Below the pieces are notes generated by a model. The model saw nothing but the letters and a program-made list of their open reading frames with translations, searched no databases and was not told the origin of the DNA. Shown here piece after piece: positions 9,698 to 18,464 of a stretch of DNA of 64,000 nt. Position numbers and translations under genes: made by a program. Numbering within the stretch: the stretch's first letter is position 1; each line of letters begins with the position of its first letter. The stretch covers positions 992,001 to 1,056,000 of the forward strand of contig NZ_PVZV01000002.1 in assembly GCF_002995495.1 (NCBI RefSeq), written 5' to 3'. This DNA comes from Actinocorallia populi (GTDB taxonomy: Bacteria; Actinomycetota; Actinomycetes; Streptosporangiales; Streptosporangiaceae).

Positions 9698-10794
9698 GCG
9701 ACGAAACCAACGAGACCACGGGCGCGGGGCCCGAGCGCGTCATCGGCACGCCGCCCCCCGTGAAGTCCGGCGCCCTGCTGGCGTCCGGCGGAGGCGACAC
9801 CGAGGAGTACAAGCCGGGCGCCGAGCTCGACGAGCGCAAGGCCAAGAAGGACGAGCGGATCGTCGCCCTGTTCTTCCTGCTGGCCTTCGCCGCGAGCGTC
9901 GGCTTCATGGTCTACTTCATCGGCTGGAGCGGCCGCAACGGCGGCATGCACGGCCTGGAGCGGACCAGGGAGAGCAACTTCTGGCTCGGCGGCCTGATGG
10001 CGCTCTCCTTCCTGGCGATGGGCGTCGGCGTCACCCTGTGGATGCGCCGGCTGATGACCAGCGTCCCGATCGAGCAGGCCCGCTACGACATGGCCACCGA
10101 CGAGGAGACCCGCTCCTCGCTCGCCGCGGACATCAAGCAGGGCGCGCTGGACAGCGGCCTGGGCAAGCGGCCGCTGCTGCGCCGCACCCTGCTGCTGGCC
10201 GCCGCCCCGCTGGGCCTGGCCCCGCTGTTCCTGCTGCGCGACCTCGGTCCGCTGCCGGAGAAGCGGCTGCGCCACACCTACTGGGCCAAGGCCGTGGCCA
10301 AGGCCAAGGAGGCCGGCAAGCCCGGCGTGCGGCTCATCGTCGACAGCGGTCCCGAGGCCTCGGCCCCGCTGAAGGCCGCCGACTTCAACACGCCCGGCGG
10401 CATGATCACGGTGCTGCCCGAGGGCATCTACGACCTGGGGCACGACGCCCTGACCCAGATCGCCAAGGCGTCGACCATCCTGATCAACATCGAGCCCGAC
10501 AAGATCAAGCCGGTCAAGGGCCAGGAGAACTGGACGGTCAACGGGATCATCGCGTACTCCAAGATCTGCACGCACGTCGGCTGCCCCGCGGCCCTGTACG
10601 AGCAGACCACGCACCACATCCTGTGCCCGTGCCACCAGTCGACCTTCGACGCCACCGACGGCGCCAAGGTCATCTTCGGCCCGGCGGCACGGCCGCTGCC
10701 GCAGCTGCCGCTCGCCGTGGACGAAGAGGGCTACCTGATCGCGACCGGAGACTTCCCCGAGCCCATCGGGCCGAGTTACTGGGAGCGTGGGTGA
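9694..10794 (+). CDS. qcrA: Rieske iron-sulfur subunit of the bc1 complex
   Basis: A 366-residue actinobacterial Rieske protein with three predicted N-terminal helices and a C-terminal 2Fe-2S domain. Cluster ligands are in CTHVGCP and CPCHQSTFD. It oxidises menaquinol at the Qo site and reduces the QcrC hemes. The chosen ATG overlaps the qcrC stop by 4 bp. The long open frame running over qcrA in phase with qcrB is a GC artefact. Confidence 0.97.
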   Translation: MSDETNETTGAGPERVIGTPPPVKSGALLASGGGDTEEYKPGAELDERKAKKDERIVALFFLLAFAASVGFMVYFIGWSGRNGGMHGLERTRESNFWLGGLMALSFLAMGVGVTLWMRRLMTSVPIEQARYDMATDEETRSSLAADIKQGALDSGLGKRPLLRRTLLLAAAPLGLAPLFLLRDLGPLPEKRLRHTYWAKAVAKAKEAGKPGVRLIVDSGPEASAPLKAADFNTPGGMITVLPEGIYDLGHDALTQIAKASTILINIEPDKIKPVKGQENWTVNGIIAYSKICTHVGCPAALYEQTTHHILCPCHQSTFDATDGAKVIFGPAARPLPQLPLAVDEEGYLIATGDFPEPIGPSYWERG

Positions 10795-10796
10795 CC

Positions 10797-12434
10797 ATGG
10801 CTGACACATCACTGCCCAAGTCGGTCTCCGGACCGCTGAACCACATCGACGACCGGCTGGGTTCGTCGAACTTCCTCAAGCGCAACATCAAGAAGGTCTT
10901 CCCCGACCACTGGTCGTTCCTGCTGGGCGAGATCGCGCTCTACTCGTTCGTCATCCTGCTGCTGACCGGTGTCTTCCTCACGCTCTGGTTCAAGCCGAGC
11001 ATGCTGGAAGTGCACTACCACGGCTCCTACGGGCCGCTGGAAGGCGTGATGATGTCCGAGGCCTACGCCTCGTCCCTGGACATCACCTTCGACGTCCGCG
11101 GCGGCCTGCTCATGCGGCAGATGCACCACTGGGCGGCGCTGCTGTTCATCGCCTCCCTGATGGCGCACATGCTCCGGGTGTTCTTCACCGGCGCCTACCG
11201 CAAGCCGCGTGAGTTCAACTGGTTCATCGGCCTGGGCCTGTTCACGCTGGCCCTGCTCGAGGGCCTGTTCGGCTACTCGCTGCCGGACGACCTGCTGTCG
11301 GGCGCCGGTCTGCGCATCACGCAGGGCGTGCTGGAGTCCATCCCGGTGGTGGGCACCTACGGGTACATGTTCCTGTTCGGCGGGGAGTTCCCCGGCCAGG
11401 ACATCATCCCCAGGATGTTCACCCTGCACATCCTGCTGATCCCGGGCATCATCCTGGCGCTGGTCACCGCGCACATGATGATCATGTGGCACCAGAAGCA
11501 CACCCAGATGCCGGGCACCGGCGGCACCGAGCAGAAGGTGACGGGCTACCCGTTCTACCCGGTCTTCCTGGCCAAGAGCGGCGCCTACTTCCTGTTCACC
11601 TTCGCGGTGATCGCCCTGCTGGGCGCCTTCGCCCAGATCAACCCGATCTGGCTGTACGGCCCGTACGACCCGTCGGCGATCTCGTCCGGTTCCCAGCCGG
11701 ACTTCTACATGGGCTTCCTCGAGGGGTCGCTGCGGATCATGCCGCCGTGGGAGATCGTGCTCTTCGGCCACACGCTCAGCCTCAGCGTGCTCATCCCGGC
11801 GCTGGTGCCGCTCGGCATCGTCATGACGGGCGCGGCGGTCTGGCCGGCGCTGGAGCGCTGGGTCACCGGCGACCACCGCAACCACCACGTCAACGACCGC
11901 CCGCGCAACGCGCCGACGCGCACCGCGGTCGGCATGATGGCGGTCACCTTCTACGGCCTGCTCTGGCTGGCCGGCGGAAACGACATCATCTCCGAGCGGT
12001 TCCACGTGTCGCTGTACGCGACGACCTGGTTCTTCCGGATCGCCATCTTCGTCGGCCCGATCCTGGCGTTCATGATCACCAAGCGGATCTGCCTGGGCCT
12101 CCAGCGCAGCGACGCCGCGACCATGGCGCACGGCTACGAGGCGGGCATCATCACGATGAGCCCCGAGGGCAAGTTCGAGGAGGTCCACAAGACCCCCTCG
12201 GCCGCCGAGATCGCGAAGATCACCTCCAAGGAGGAGCCGCGCCCGCCGCTGCCGGCGGTGGACGCCAACGGGGTGCCGGCCAAGGGCTCCAAGGGCCCGA
12301 TGGGCCACCTGCGCACCCGCCTCAACATGTGGTGGAACGCCGACACGATCCCGATCGAGGGAGACGGCAGGCCGCACGAGCACCACGAGCAGGAGCTCGT
12401 CGAGGACGAGTCCCGCAAGGAGCTCACCCGCTGA
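10797..12434 (+). CDS. qcrB: Cytochrome b subunit of the bc1 complex
   Basis: Quinol-oxidising, diheme cytochrome b with 545 residues. Heme-ligand histidines lie in MHHWAALLF/MAHMLRVF and in LHILLIPG/VTAHMMIMWH. The Qo signature is PPWE. A long hydrophilic C-terminal extension (about 100 residues, acidic at the end) is typical of Actinobacteria. The ATG at 10797 lies two bases after the qcrA stop. A perfect hairpin follows and should end the operon. Confidence 0.97.
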   Translation: MADTSLPKSVSGPLNHIDDRLGSSNFLKRNIKKVFPDHWSFLLGEIALYSFVILLLTGVFLTLWFKPSMLEVHYHGSYGPLEGVMMSEAYASSLDITFDVRGGLLMRQMHHWAALLFIASLMAHMLRVFFTGAYRKPREFNWFIGLGLFTLALLEGLFGYSLPDDLLSGAGLRITQGVLESIPVVGTYGYMFLFGGEFPGQDIIPRMFTLHILLIPGIILALVTAHMMIMWHQKHTQMPGTGGTEQKVTGYPFYPVFLAKSGAYFLFTFAVIALLGAFAQINPIWLYGPYDPSAISSGSQPDFYMGFLEGSLRIMPPWEIVLFGHTLSLSVLIPALVPLGIVMTGAAVWPALERWVTGDHRNHHVNDRPRNAPTRTAVGMMAVTFYGLLWLAGGNDIISERFHVSLYATTWFFRIAIFVGPILAFMITKRICLGLQRSDAATMAHGYEAGIITMSPEGKFEEVHKTPSAAEIAKITSKEEPRPPLPAVDANGVPAKGSKGPMGHLRTRLNMWWNADTIPIEGDGRPHEHHEQELVEDESRKELTR

Positions 12435-12458
12435 GCAACGGTTGCCACACGACCGAAT

Positions 12459-12499
12459 GAGAAGGAGCCCGCCACCGGCAAGGTGGCGGGCTCCTTCTC
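12459..12499 (+). terminator. Terminator hairpin after qcrB
   Basis: Perfect 18-bp inverted repeat, arms 12459-12476 and 12482-12499 with a 5-base loop, 24 bp beyond the qcrB stop. It can also serve the convergent Lrp-like gene, which ends at 12528. Confidence 0.85.
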
Positions 12500-12527
12500 G
12501 TCCGTCCGCCGGGGGGCGGGGCGGCGG

Positions 12528-12812
12528 CTACTCCTCGGGCAGGCCGAGGGAGAACATCGCGTCCAGGTCGTGCCGCGAGTAGGTGCGGAAGGCGATGTGG
12601 GTGTCGGTGTGCACCACGCCGGGGACCTTGCTGATCCGGCCGGGGATGACCTCGGCGAGCTCGTCGTGGTGGCGGACCCGCACCATGGCCAGGAGGTCGT
12701 GGTCGCCGGTGATGGAGTAGACCTCGCTGATGCCCTCCAGCTTCACGACCTGCTCGGCGACCTCGTTGACCTGGTCCACTTCGGTCTGGATGAGCACGAT
12801 GGCGGTTATCAA
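12528..12812 (-). CDS. Stand-alone Lrp/AsnC effector-binding (RAM) domain protein
   Basis: A 94-residue protein consisting only of the AsnC-type ligand-binding domain, without a DNA-binding helix-turn-helix. The pattern AIVLIQTE...ITGDHDLLAMVRV...PGVVHTDTHIAF is typical. Such proteins form amino-acid-binding oligomers and may modulate full-length Lrp proteins. The start is a TTG preceded nine bases upstream by AGGAGG on the minus strand, which fixes it despite the rare codon. Its conserved place beside qcrB is shared with other Actinobacteria; the ligand is unknown. Confidence 0.85.
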   Translation of the reverse strand: MITAIVLIQTEVDQVNEVAEQVVKLEGISEVYSITGDHDLLAMVRVRHHDELAEVIPGRISKVPGVVHTDTHIAFRTYSRHDLDAMFSLGLPEE

Positions 12813-12854
12813 GGCGGGATCCTCCTCTTGCGGCGTCTTCGCGGTCCTTCGAGC

Positions 12855-13607
12855 CTAACGGCGGCCGGGGAGGGCGGCGGCGCGGCGGGCGGCGCGGGGG
12901 GAGCGGGCCAGCAGGCCCAGCAGGGCCCCGGCGACGAAGCCGTAGATGTGGGCGACGTAGGCGACGCCGTCGCTCTCGCCGAGGCTGAGCCACTGCAGCA
13001 CGAAGAACTGGCCGAGCAGCACCCAGGCGGGCAGCCGGAAGGGCACGAGGCCGGAGACCAGGGCGATGGTGCGCGAGCGCGGGTACATCGCCAGGTGGGA
13101 GCCCAGGACGCCCGCCACGGCGCCGGAAGCGCCGACGAGGGGCACCGTGGAGTCGGGGTAGGTGATGGCGAAGCCGTAGGCGGCGGCCAGGCCGCAGCCC
13201 AGGTAGAAGAGCAGGAAGCGCAGCCTGCCCAGCCTGTCCTCGGTGGCCTGCCCGAAGACGAACAGGTAGATCATGTTGCCGAGCAGGTGCAGCCAGCCGC
13301 CGTGCAGGAACATCGAGCTGAAGGCGGACAGGAAGGGGTTCTTGTCGGGCGTCTGGTCGCCGGAGAGCTCGCAGACGGCGGCCACCGCCCCGGGAATGGG
13401 GATCGGCTCGTTGTCGGTCAGCTCCTGCGGGATGGCGCCGTACTCGCGGACGAAGACCGCCTGGTCGCACACCTGCTCGCGCTGGCTCGCGTAGTCGTTG
13501 CCGAAGGTCGCCATCGGCGTCAGCAGGAAGAACAGGAAGTTCAGCGCGATGAGCGCGTAGGTGACGAGCGGGGCCCGCCGGGTCGGCTGGTTGTCATACA
13601 GGGGCAT
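12855..13607 (-). CDS. Rhomboid-family intramembrane serine protease
   Basis: About 250 residues with six predicted helices. The catalytic Ser is in GASGAVAG and the His in AHIYGFVAG; the L1-loop region FLHGGWLHLLGNM is also present. Rhomboids cleave membrane proteins within or near their helices; the substrate is unknown. The ATG at 13607 (MPLYDNQPTRRAP) was chosen because homologues begin this way. This start lies 14 bp inside the preceding nuclease gene, suggesting translational coupling. Confidence 0.9.
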   Translation of the reverse strand: MPLYDNQPTRRAPLVTYALIALNFLFFLLTPMATFGNDYASQREQVCDQAVFVREYGAIPQELTDNEPIPIPGAVAAVCELSGDQTPDKNPFLSAFSSMFLHGGWLHLLGNMIYLFVFGQATEDRLGRLRFLLFYLGCGLAAAYGFAITYPDSTVPLVGASGAVAGVLGSHLAMYPRSRTIALVSGLVPFRLPAWVLLGQFFVLQWLSLGESDGVAYVAHIYGFVAGALLGLLARSPRAARRAAALPGRR

Positions 13608-15333
13608 CGCCACGACGGCCAGCGTAGGGCTTCGGCTCCTGATAAGCACCCTCTATCCACTCCCGCAGGCCCTCCGCGCCGCCCGCGGGGCAGCTCCACG
13701 TCCCGTCCACCAGCACCAGCCGGACGCCGGGGGAGTCCATCCAGCGCAGCAGGCACTCCATCTCGGCGGGGGAGGCGGCGTGGCGGCGTCCGGGCTCGGG
13801 CAGGACCGTCTGCGCGGCGGCCGTGCAGGCCTCGACGTAGGGCCCGTAGGCGGTGGCGTGGGCGGGGATGACGCTCGCGCCGGCGAGCCTGCCGTACCGC
13901 ACGACGGCCAGCTCCCAGCCGCCGTCGAAGCCGGGCCGGGCCACCACCAGCTGGGCCAGGGCGGCCAGGGCGTCCAGCCGCTGGGCGCGGCCCGCGGCCC
14001 GCAGGAAGGCGGCGAGCCGGTCGCGCTGGACGGCGGCCTCCTCGTAGCGCAGCTCGGCGGAGAGCCGTTCGATCCTGGTCCGCACCGCCTCCACGACGGG
14101 CTCCGCGTTCTCGGACATCATCGTGCGGGCCGCCCGGACGTGCCGCGCGTACCCCTCGGTGTCCTCGCGCCCCTCGCAGGGGGCGCCGCACCGGCCGAGC
14201 TCGACCAGGGCGCAGGAGTACGCCTTGCCCTCGGCGACGCGGCGGGGGGTGAGCGGCTGGTCGCAGTGGCGCAGCACGGTGGCCTCGCGCAGCGCCTCGC
14301 GCGCCTCCTCGGCGGCCGGCCTGGACGCGAAGGGACCGATGTAGGCGCAGCCGTCGTCGCGGCATTCGCGCACCACCGACAGCCGGGGGAAGGCCTCGTC
14401 GGTGAGCTTCAGCCACAGGGCGCGCTCGGGGAACTTGGAGCGCCGGTTGTAGCGGGGCTTGTGCTCGGCGATGAGCCGCAGCTCGCGGATCTCGGCCTCC
14501 AGGCCGGTGGCGCAGGGGATGGTGCGCACCCGCTCGGCGATGCCGACCATCTCGCGGACGCGCTTGCGGGTCTCCCCGGCGGTGAAGTACGAGCGGACCC
14601 GGGTGCGCAGGTCGCCGCTCTTGCCGATGTAGAGGATGTCGCCCCGGCCGTCCTCGAAGAAGTAGACGCCGGGCCCGGACGGCACCCCGTCGGCCAGGTG
14701 GCGCTTGGCCTGCTGCTGGGGGGTGGGGGCGCGGGCGAAGCCCTTGGCCTCCTCCAGGGAGGTGACGCCGTAGGAGCCGAGCCGCTCGAGCAGTCCGTAC
14801 AGCACGTCCACGGTGGCGCGGGCGTCGGCCAGCGCGCGGTGGTTGGGCCTGACCGCGGTGCCGAAGAACCGGGCGAGCGTCTCGAGCTTGCGGTTGGGCA
14901 CCTCCTCCCGGGTGAGGACGCGCCGGGCGAGGTCGACGGTGTCCAGCACGGGGAAGGCCGGCCAGGGGTGGTTCAGCCGGGCGCAGGCCGCCTTGAGGAA
15001 GCCGGTGTCGAAGGGCGCGTTGTGGGCGACCAGGACGCACCCGCGGGCGAACTCCAGGAAGGTGGGGACGACCTCGGCGACCGGGGGCGCGCCGGCCACC
15101 ATCGCCTGGGTGATCCCGGTGAGGACGGTGATGTGGGGCGGGATCGCCAGCCCGCAGTCGACCAGGGTGCCCAGCTCGCCGATGATCTCGCCGCCGCGGA
15201 CCTTGACCGCGCCGATCTCGGTGATGCCGCACGAGGCGGGCGACCCGCCGGTGGTCTCCAGGTCGACCACGACGAAGGTCACCTCGCTGAGGGGGGTGCC
15301 GAGATCGTCGAGGCTGCCTTGAACGGAACGCAT
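13594..15333 (-). CDS. DEDD exonuclease fused to a UvrC-like GIY-YIG nuclease
   Basis: A two-part nuclease of about 579 residues. The N-terminal half is a DnaQ-type 3'-5' exonuclease (VVDLETTG is ExoI; HNAPFDTGFL is ExoII; HRALADARAT is ExoIII with its His). The second half resembles the UvrC/Cho N-terminus: a GIY-YIG domain (GVYFFEDGRGDILYIGKS), a Cys-rich patch and a UvrB-binding-like helix. It corresponds to M. tuberculosis Rv2191. Action in DNA repair incision and trimming is inferred from the domains. The ATG at 15333 was chosen over one 30 bp upstream. Confidence 0.92.
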   Translation of the reverse strand: MRSVQGSLDDLGTPLSEVTFVVVDLETTGGSPASCGITEIGAVKVRGGEIIGELGTLVDCGLAIPPHITVLTGITQAMVAGAPPVAEVVPTFLEFARGCVLVAHNAPFDTGFLKAACARLNHPWPAFPVLDTVDLARRVLTREEVPNRKLETLARFFGTAVRPNHRALADARATVDVLYGLLERLGSYGVTSLEEAKGFARAPTPQQQAKRHLADGVPSGPGVYFFEDGRGDILYIGKSGDLRTRVRSYFTAGETRKRVREMVGIAERVRTIPCATGLEAEIRELRLIAEHKPRYNRRSKFPERALWLKLTDEAFPRLSVVRECRDDGCAYIGPFASRPAAEEAREALREATVLRHCDQPLTPRRVAEGKAYSCALVELGRCGAPCEGREDTEGYARHVRAARTMMSENAEPVVEAVRTRIERLSAELRYEEAAVQRDRLAAFLRAAGRAQRLDALAALAQLVVARPGFDGGWELAVVRYGRLAGASVIPAHATAYGPYVEACTAAAQTVLPEPGRRHAASPAEMECLLRWMDSPGVRLVLVDGTWSCPAGGAEGLREWIEGAYQEPKPYAGRRGDAPV

Positions 15334-15352
15334 GGTCGGCACCGTAGGCGCT

Positions 15353-15378
15353 CCGTGTGACAAAATCTGTACACACGG
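15353..15378. promoter_or_regulatory. Inverted repeat between divergent nuclease and NYN genes
   Basis: CCGTGTG (15353-15359) and CACACGG (15372-15378) are perfect inverted arms with a 12-base AT-rich spacer containing TGTAC. It lies in the 23-bp gap between the nuclease start and the first NYN start candidate, so it could be an operator. It overlaps the GTG used for the longest NYN frame. Confidence 0.45.
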
Positions 15379-16703
15379 AAGGGAGCAGAGCGATCACCTC
15401 GGACGAAAGCCTCAGCCGGCCGCTTCCCGAAGCGGTGCGCCAGCATGTGGTCGAGGCGGCGGCGGAGGTGCTCGGCTCGCTTCCCGCGGACGAGGTCCCG
15501 GTGCCCCTGCGGCAGGTGGCGAAGTTCCGCCCGCAGAGCCGCGCCCGGCAGGGCGCCGTGCCGATCGCCGCGCAGCTGGAGCGCAATCCCGACTTCCGGG
15601 CCAGGGTGACGATGCCCCTGCGCGAGGAGCAGCCGGAGCTGGTGGCCGCGCTGGAGGCGGGCCAGCCGCCCCCGGCCGCCGATCCGGTGCGGCTGGCCGC
15701 GCTGGCCTACCTGCTGCGGCCCCGGGGCTGGACGTCCTATGTGGAGACGGCGCGCGCCGAGCTGGAGCGCTCGCGGGAGGCCTCCCGCGAGGCCGAGACG
15801 GCCCGCACGGTGGCCGAGCTGAAGGAGCAGCTGGCGGCGGCCCAGGCGACCCGCGGCGGGGAGCTGGACCGGCTGCGCGGCGACCTCAAGGAGGCCAGGG
15901 GCGAGATCGCCGACCTGCGGCGCAAGATCCACGAGGAGCGGCGGCAGGCGAGGGCGGCCGTCGATCGGCTGGCGGAGCTGGAGCGGGCCAGGACGGCCGA
16001 GCACCAGGAGCACCTGAGCGCGCTGGGCGGCCTGGAGAAGGAGAACAGGGCGCTGCGCGGCCGGCTGCTGTCGGCCGAGACGGCGCTGGAGGCGGGCCGC
16101 AAGGCCGCGCGGGAGGGCCGCAGCCTGGCCGACATCCGGCTCCGGCTGCTGCTCGACACGCTGGTGGACGCCGCGCAGGGGGTGCGCAGGGAGCTGAACC
16201 TCCCGGCGGTGATCGCCAGGCCCGCCGACCACGTGAGCGGCGCGGAGGCGGTGGCCGGCGCCCCGCCCGGCCGCTCCCTGTCGGAGAACGACCCCCAGCA
16301 GTTCTCCGAGCTGCTCACGCTCCCGCAGGTGCACCTCATCGTCGACGGCTACAACGTCACCAAGACCGGCTACGGCGAGCTGCCGCTGGCCGACCAGCGC
16401 GCCCGGCTGGTGAACGGACTGGGCGGCCTGTACTCCCAGACCCAGGCGGAGATCACCGTCGTGTTCGACGGGGCCTCGCTGGACGGTCCGGTGGCGGTGC
16501 AGGCGCCGCGCGGGGTGCGGGTGCTCTTCAGCCGGCCCGGCCAGATCGCGGACGAGCTGATCGCCGAGCTGGTGCGCGCCGAGCCGCCGGGCCGGCCGTT
16601 CGTGGTGGTCTCCTCCGACCAGGAGGTGGCGGCGTCGGCGCGGCGCGCGGGCGGCAGGACGGCGACCGCGGGGCTGCTGCTCAAGCGCCTGGGCCGCTTC
16701 TGA
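15357..16703 (+). CDS. NYN (PIN-like) domain protein with central coiled coil
   Basis: About 448 residues in three parts: an N-terminal globular region (RPLPEAVRQHVVEAA onward), a long charged coiled coil (about 130-260, rich in Glu, Arg, Lys and Ala), and a C-terminal YacP-like NYN domain. That domain has acidic metal-site residues in LIVDGYNVTKTGYG, VVFDGAS and VVSSDQEVAASAR. NYN domains are Mg-dependent ribonucleases, so RNA processing is likely. The start is uncertain: GTG at 15357 has no good Shine-Dalgarno, whereas an in-frame ATC at 15393 follows GGAAGGGAG by seven bases. Confidence 0.85.
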   Translation: MTKSVHTEGSRAITSDESLSRPLPEAVRQHVVEAAAEVLGSLPADEVPVPLRQVAKFRPQSRARQGAVPIAAQLERNPDFRARVTMPLREEQPELVAALEAGQPPPAADPVRLAALAYLLRPRGWTSYVETARAELERSREASREAETARTVAELKEQLAAAQATRGGELDRLRGDLKEARGEIADLRRKIHEERRQARAAVDRLAELERARTAEHQEHLSALGGLEKENRALRGRLLSAETALEAGRKAAREGRSLADIRLRLLLDTLVDAAQGVRRELNLPAVIARPADHVSGAEAVAGAPPGRSLSENDPQQFSELLTLPQVHLIVDGYNVTKTGYGELPLADQRARLVNGLGGLYSQTQAEITVVFDGASLDGPVAVQAPRGVRVLFSRPGQIADELIAELVRAEPPGRPFVVVSSDQEVAASARRAGGRTATAGLLLKRLGRF

Positions 16704-16849
16704 ACGGCGTATCGACGCGTTCTGTATGCGAAACACACGAGATTAACGAAAAACGCCGTATTTACTGGGGTTTCGGTTGAGGAAGACCCCTGCCTTCACT
16801 AAGGTCAACGCCTGACAAGAGAACTCCTGAGAAGGGTCGTCCGCCAACC

Positions 16850-17839
16850 GTGGCCAGTGCCCGCCCCCACCTCCGCCGCATGGCCGTCTGCCTGGCCCTC
16901 GCCGTCTCCTGGGGTGTCCCCGGGACCGCGCTGGCGGTGCCCGCAGAGCCCACCAGGGCCGAGGCGCAGAAGAAGCTCGAGAAGCTCGACCAGCAGGTCG
17001 AGCAGCTGGTCGACAGGTTCAACAAGGTCAACGGCGAACTCAAGATCGCCAAGCGGAAGCTGGACTCGGCCAAGAAGGCCGCGACCCGGGAGACCACCGC
17101 CTACGAGAACGCCCGGCGGGGCGTGGTGCAGATGGCCGCCGACGCCTACAAGACCGGCGACGTGAGCGACATCTCGGCGCTGCTGTCCTCGGGCGACCCG
17201 CAGTCCGTGCTGGACCAGGTCTCGATCTTCTCGCACGTCTCGCAGAGCCGCGGCGACAAGATCAAGGAGTTCCTCTACGCCGCCCAGCGCATGGAGCGCG
17301 AGAAGGGCCACGCCCAGGAGGCCTTCGACAAGGTCGACGCCAAGGCCAAGGACCTCAGGCAGCAGAAGAACGTCATCGAGAAGGCGATCACCAAGCAGCG
17401 GGCCCTGGTGCGGCGCCTCGGCGGGGAGTCCTCCCCCACCACGGCCCCCCAGGGCGGCGACTACAAGGGCCCGGCCACCGGCTCGGCCAAGACCGCCCTG
17501 GAGTACGCCTACAAGCAGCTCGGCAAGCCCTATATCTACGGCGGCGCGGGTCCCGCGGGCTTCGACTGCTCCGGGCTGACCATGCGCGCCTGGGGCGCGG
17601 CGGGGGTCTCCCTGCCGCACAACGCCGCCGCGCAGTACTCCTTGACCTCCGCCAAGCGGGTCTCCTACGACAACCTGCAGCCGGGCGACCTGATCTTCTT
17701 CAGCGGCCTGGGCCACGTCGGCATGTACGTGGGCGGCGGCAACATGATCCACGCGCCGCGCACCGGCCGGAACGTGGAGATCGTGAGCGTCACGAGCGGC
17801 TACTACCGCGACCGTTTCGTGGGCGGCGGCCGCCCGTAG
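16850..17839 (+). CDS. Secreted NlpC/P60 peptidoglycan endopeptidase with coiled coil
   Basis: A 329-residue RipA-like hydrolase. It has a signal peptide (cleavage near TALA-VPAEP), an N-terminal helical coiled coil rich in Lys, Glu and Gln (about 33-190) and a C-terminal NlpC/P60 domain with nucleophile Cys in FDCSGLTM, His in GLGHVGMYV and third residue in MIHAPRTG. It should cleave D-Glu to diaminopimelate bonds in stem peptides. The GTG at 16850 gives the complete signal peptide. Upstream of 16850 lies an AT-rich stretch (16730-16790) likely to hold the promoter. A palindrome follows the stop. Confidence 0.92.
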   Translation: MASARPHLRRMAVCLALAVSWGVPGTALAVPAEPTRAEAQKKLEKLDQQVEQLVDRFNKVNGELKIAKRKLDSAKKAATRETTAYENARRGVVQMAADAYKTGDVSDISALLSSGDPQSVLDQVSIFSHVSQSRGDKIKEFLYAAQRMEREKGHAQEAFDKVDAKAKDLRQQKNVIEKAITKQRALVRRLGGESSPTTAPQGGDYKGPATGSAKTALEYAYKQLGKPYIYGGAGPAGFDCSGLTMRAWGAAGVSLPHNAAAQYSLTSAKRVSYDNLQPGDLIFFSGLGHVGMYVGGGNMIHAPRTGRNVEIVSVTSGYYRDRFVGGGRP

Positions 17840-17858
17840 GCGGGGCCGCGCGGGGGTG

Positions 17859-17882
17859 CGCGGGGGTCTCGAGACCCCCGCG
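17859..17882 (+). terminator. Perfect GC-rich palindrome after the NlpC/P60 gene
   Basis: A 24-bp perfect palindrome centred on CTCGAG lies 20 bp after the stop codon; it can fold with a four-base loop. It is probably a terminator, although no T tract follows. Between it and the riboswitch (17883-18271) no coding gene is seen. That stretch is less GC-rich near 17940-18060 and probably holds the promoter for the riboswitch transcript. Confidence 0.6.
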
Positions 17883-18271
17883 AAACCCTCCTGTAACACG
17901 GGTCTGACGCAGGTCAGGAGCCTGTCACCGTGGGTGAGACCTGTGTCACCTCGGCTGTAAACCCCGCTTCACCTGGTCTTTCCTTACTTTGCGGGGCATT
18001 TGCCTTTCGTGGTTTCTTTGATACCTTCGATGAAGAGCGACGTTATCCGAACGTTGCGAACCGGTGGCGTCCACCAGGCGTCATCATGTGTGATCTTGGC
18101 CGACCAACTGATCCGAGAGCCGGTGTCGTAGCAGACACCCGAGCCGCGCAGTGAAGCGTAGGACAGCGATTCTTCGAGTCGGCATCACAAGTCCATCCGC
18201 GTCCTTCCGGTCGAATGCCGGGGCCCACGGCGCCCCGCCCGGGGCCCCATCGCGCCCCTTCGCCGAGGAGG

Positions 18272-18447
18272 CAACGCCGAGTCCGCGTGTCAACGCGGAG
18301 CCGGGGACCCAATCCGAGCGCACCCCACACCACCCCCAAAGGGTGTGAGCCATGCGCCCGGCGGGGTGAATCGGCCGGCTGCGGCAAGCAGCCGTCCGTA
18401 GGACGAACCTTCCTGTCCGAACCCGTCAGCTAACCCGGTAGGCGTCA
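18272..18447 (+). ncRNA. ydaO-yuaA (c-di-AMP) riboswitch
   Basis: The conserved blocks of the c-di-AMP riboswitch occur in order: CGCCGAGTCCGC at the 5' side, GGAGCCGGGGACCCAATC, then GGGGTGAATCGG, and the closing GAACCCGTCAGCTAACCCGG followed by TAGGCGT. The outer stem can form between ACGCC (18274-18278) and GGCGT (18441-18445). In Actinobacteria this class lies upstream of cell-wall hydrolase and rpf genes and is normally an OFF switch when c-di-AMP binds. The Shine-Dalgarno of the NlpC/P60 gene follows six bases after the motif. Confidence 0.92.
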
Positions 18448-18464
18448 GGAAGAAGGAGATTCCC

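Noticed and set aside
10038-10796. Large N-terminal extension of qcrB over qcrA
   Set aside because: The frame is open only because of GC bias; its residues are Arg/Pro/Ala-rich, while qcrA in another frame has a complete Rieske protein and qcrB starts naturally at 10797.
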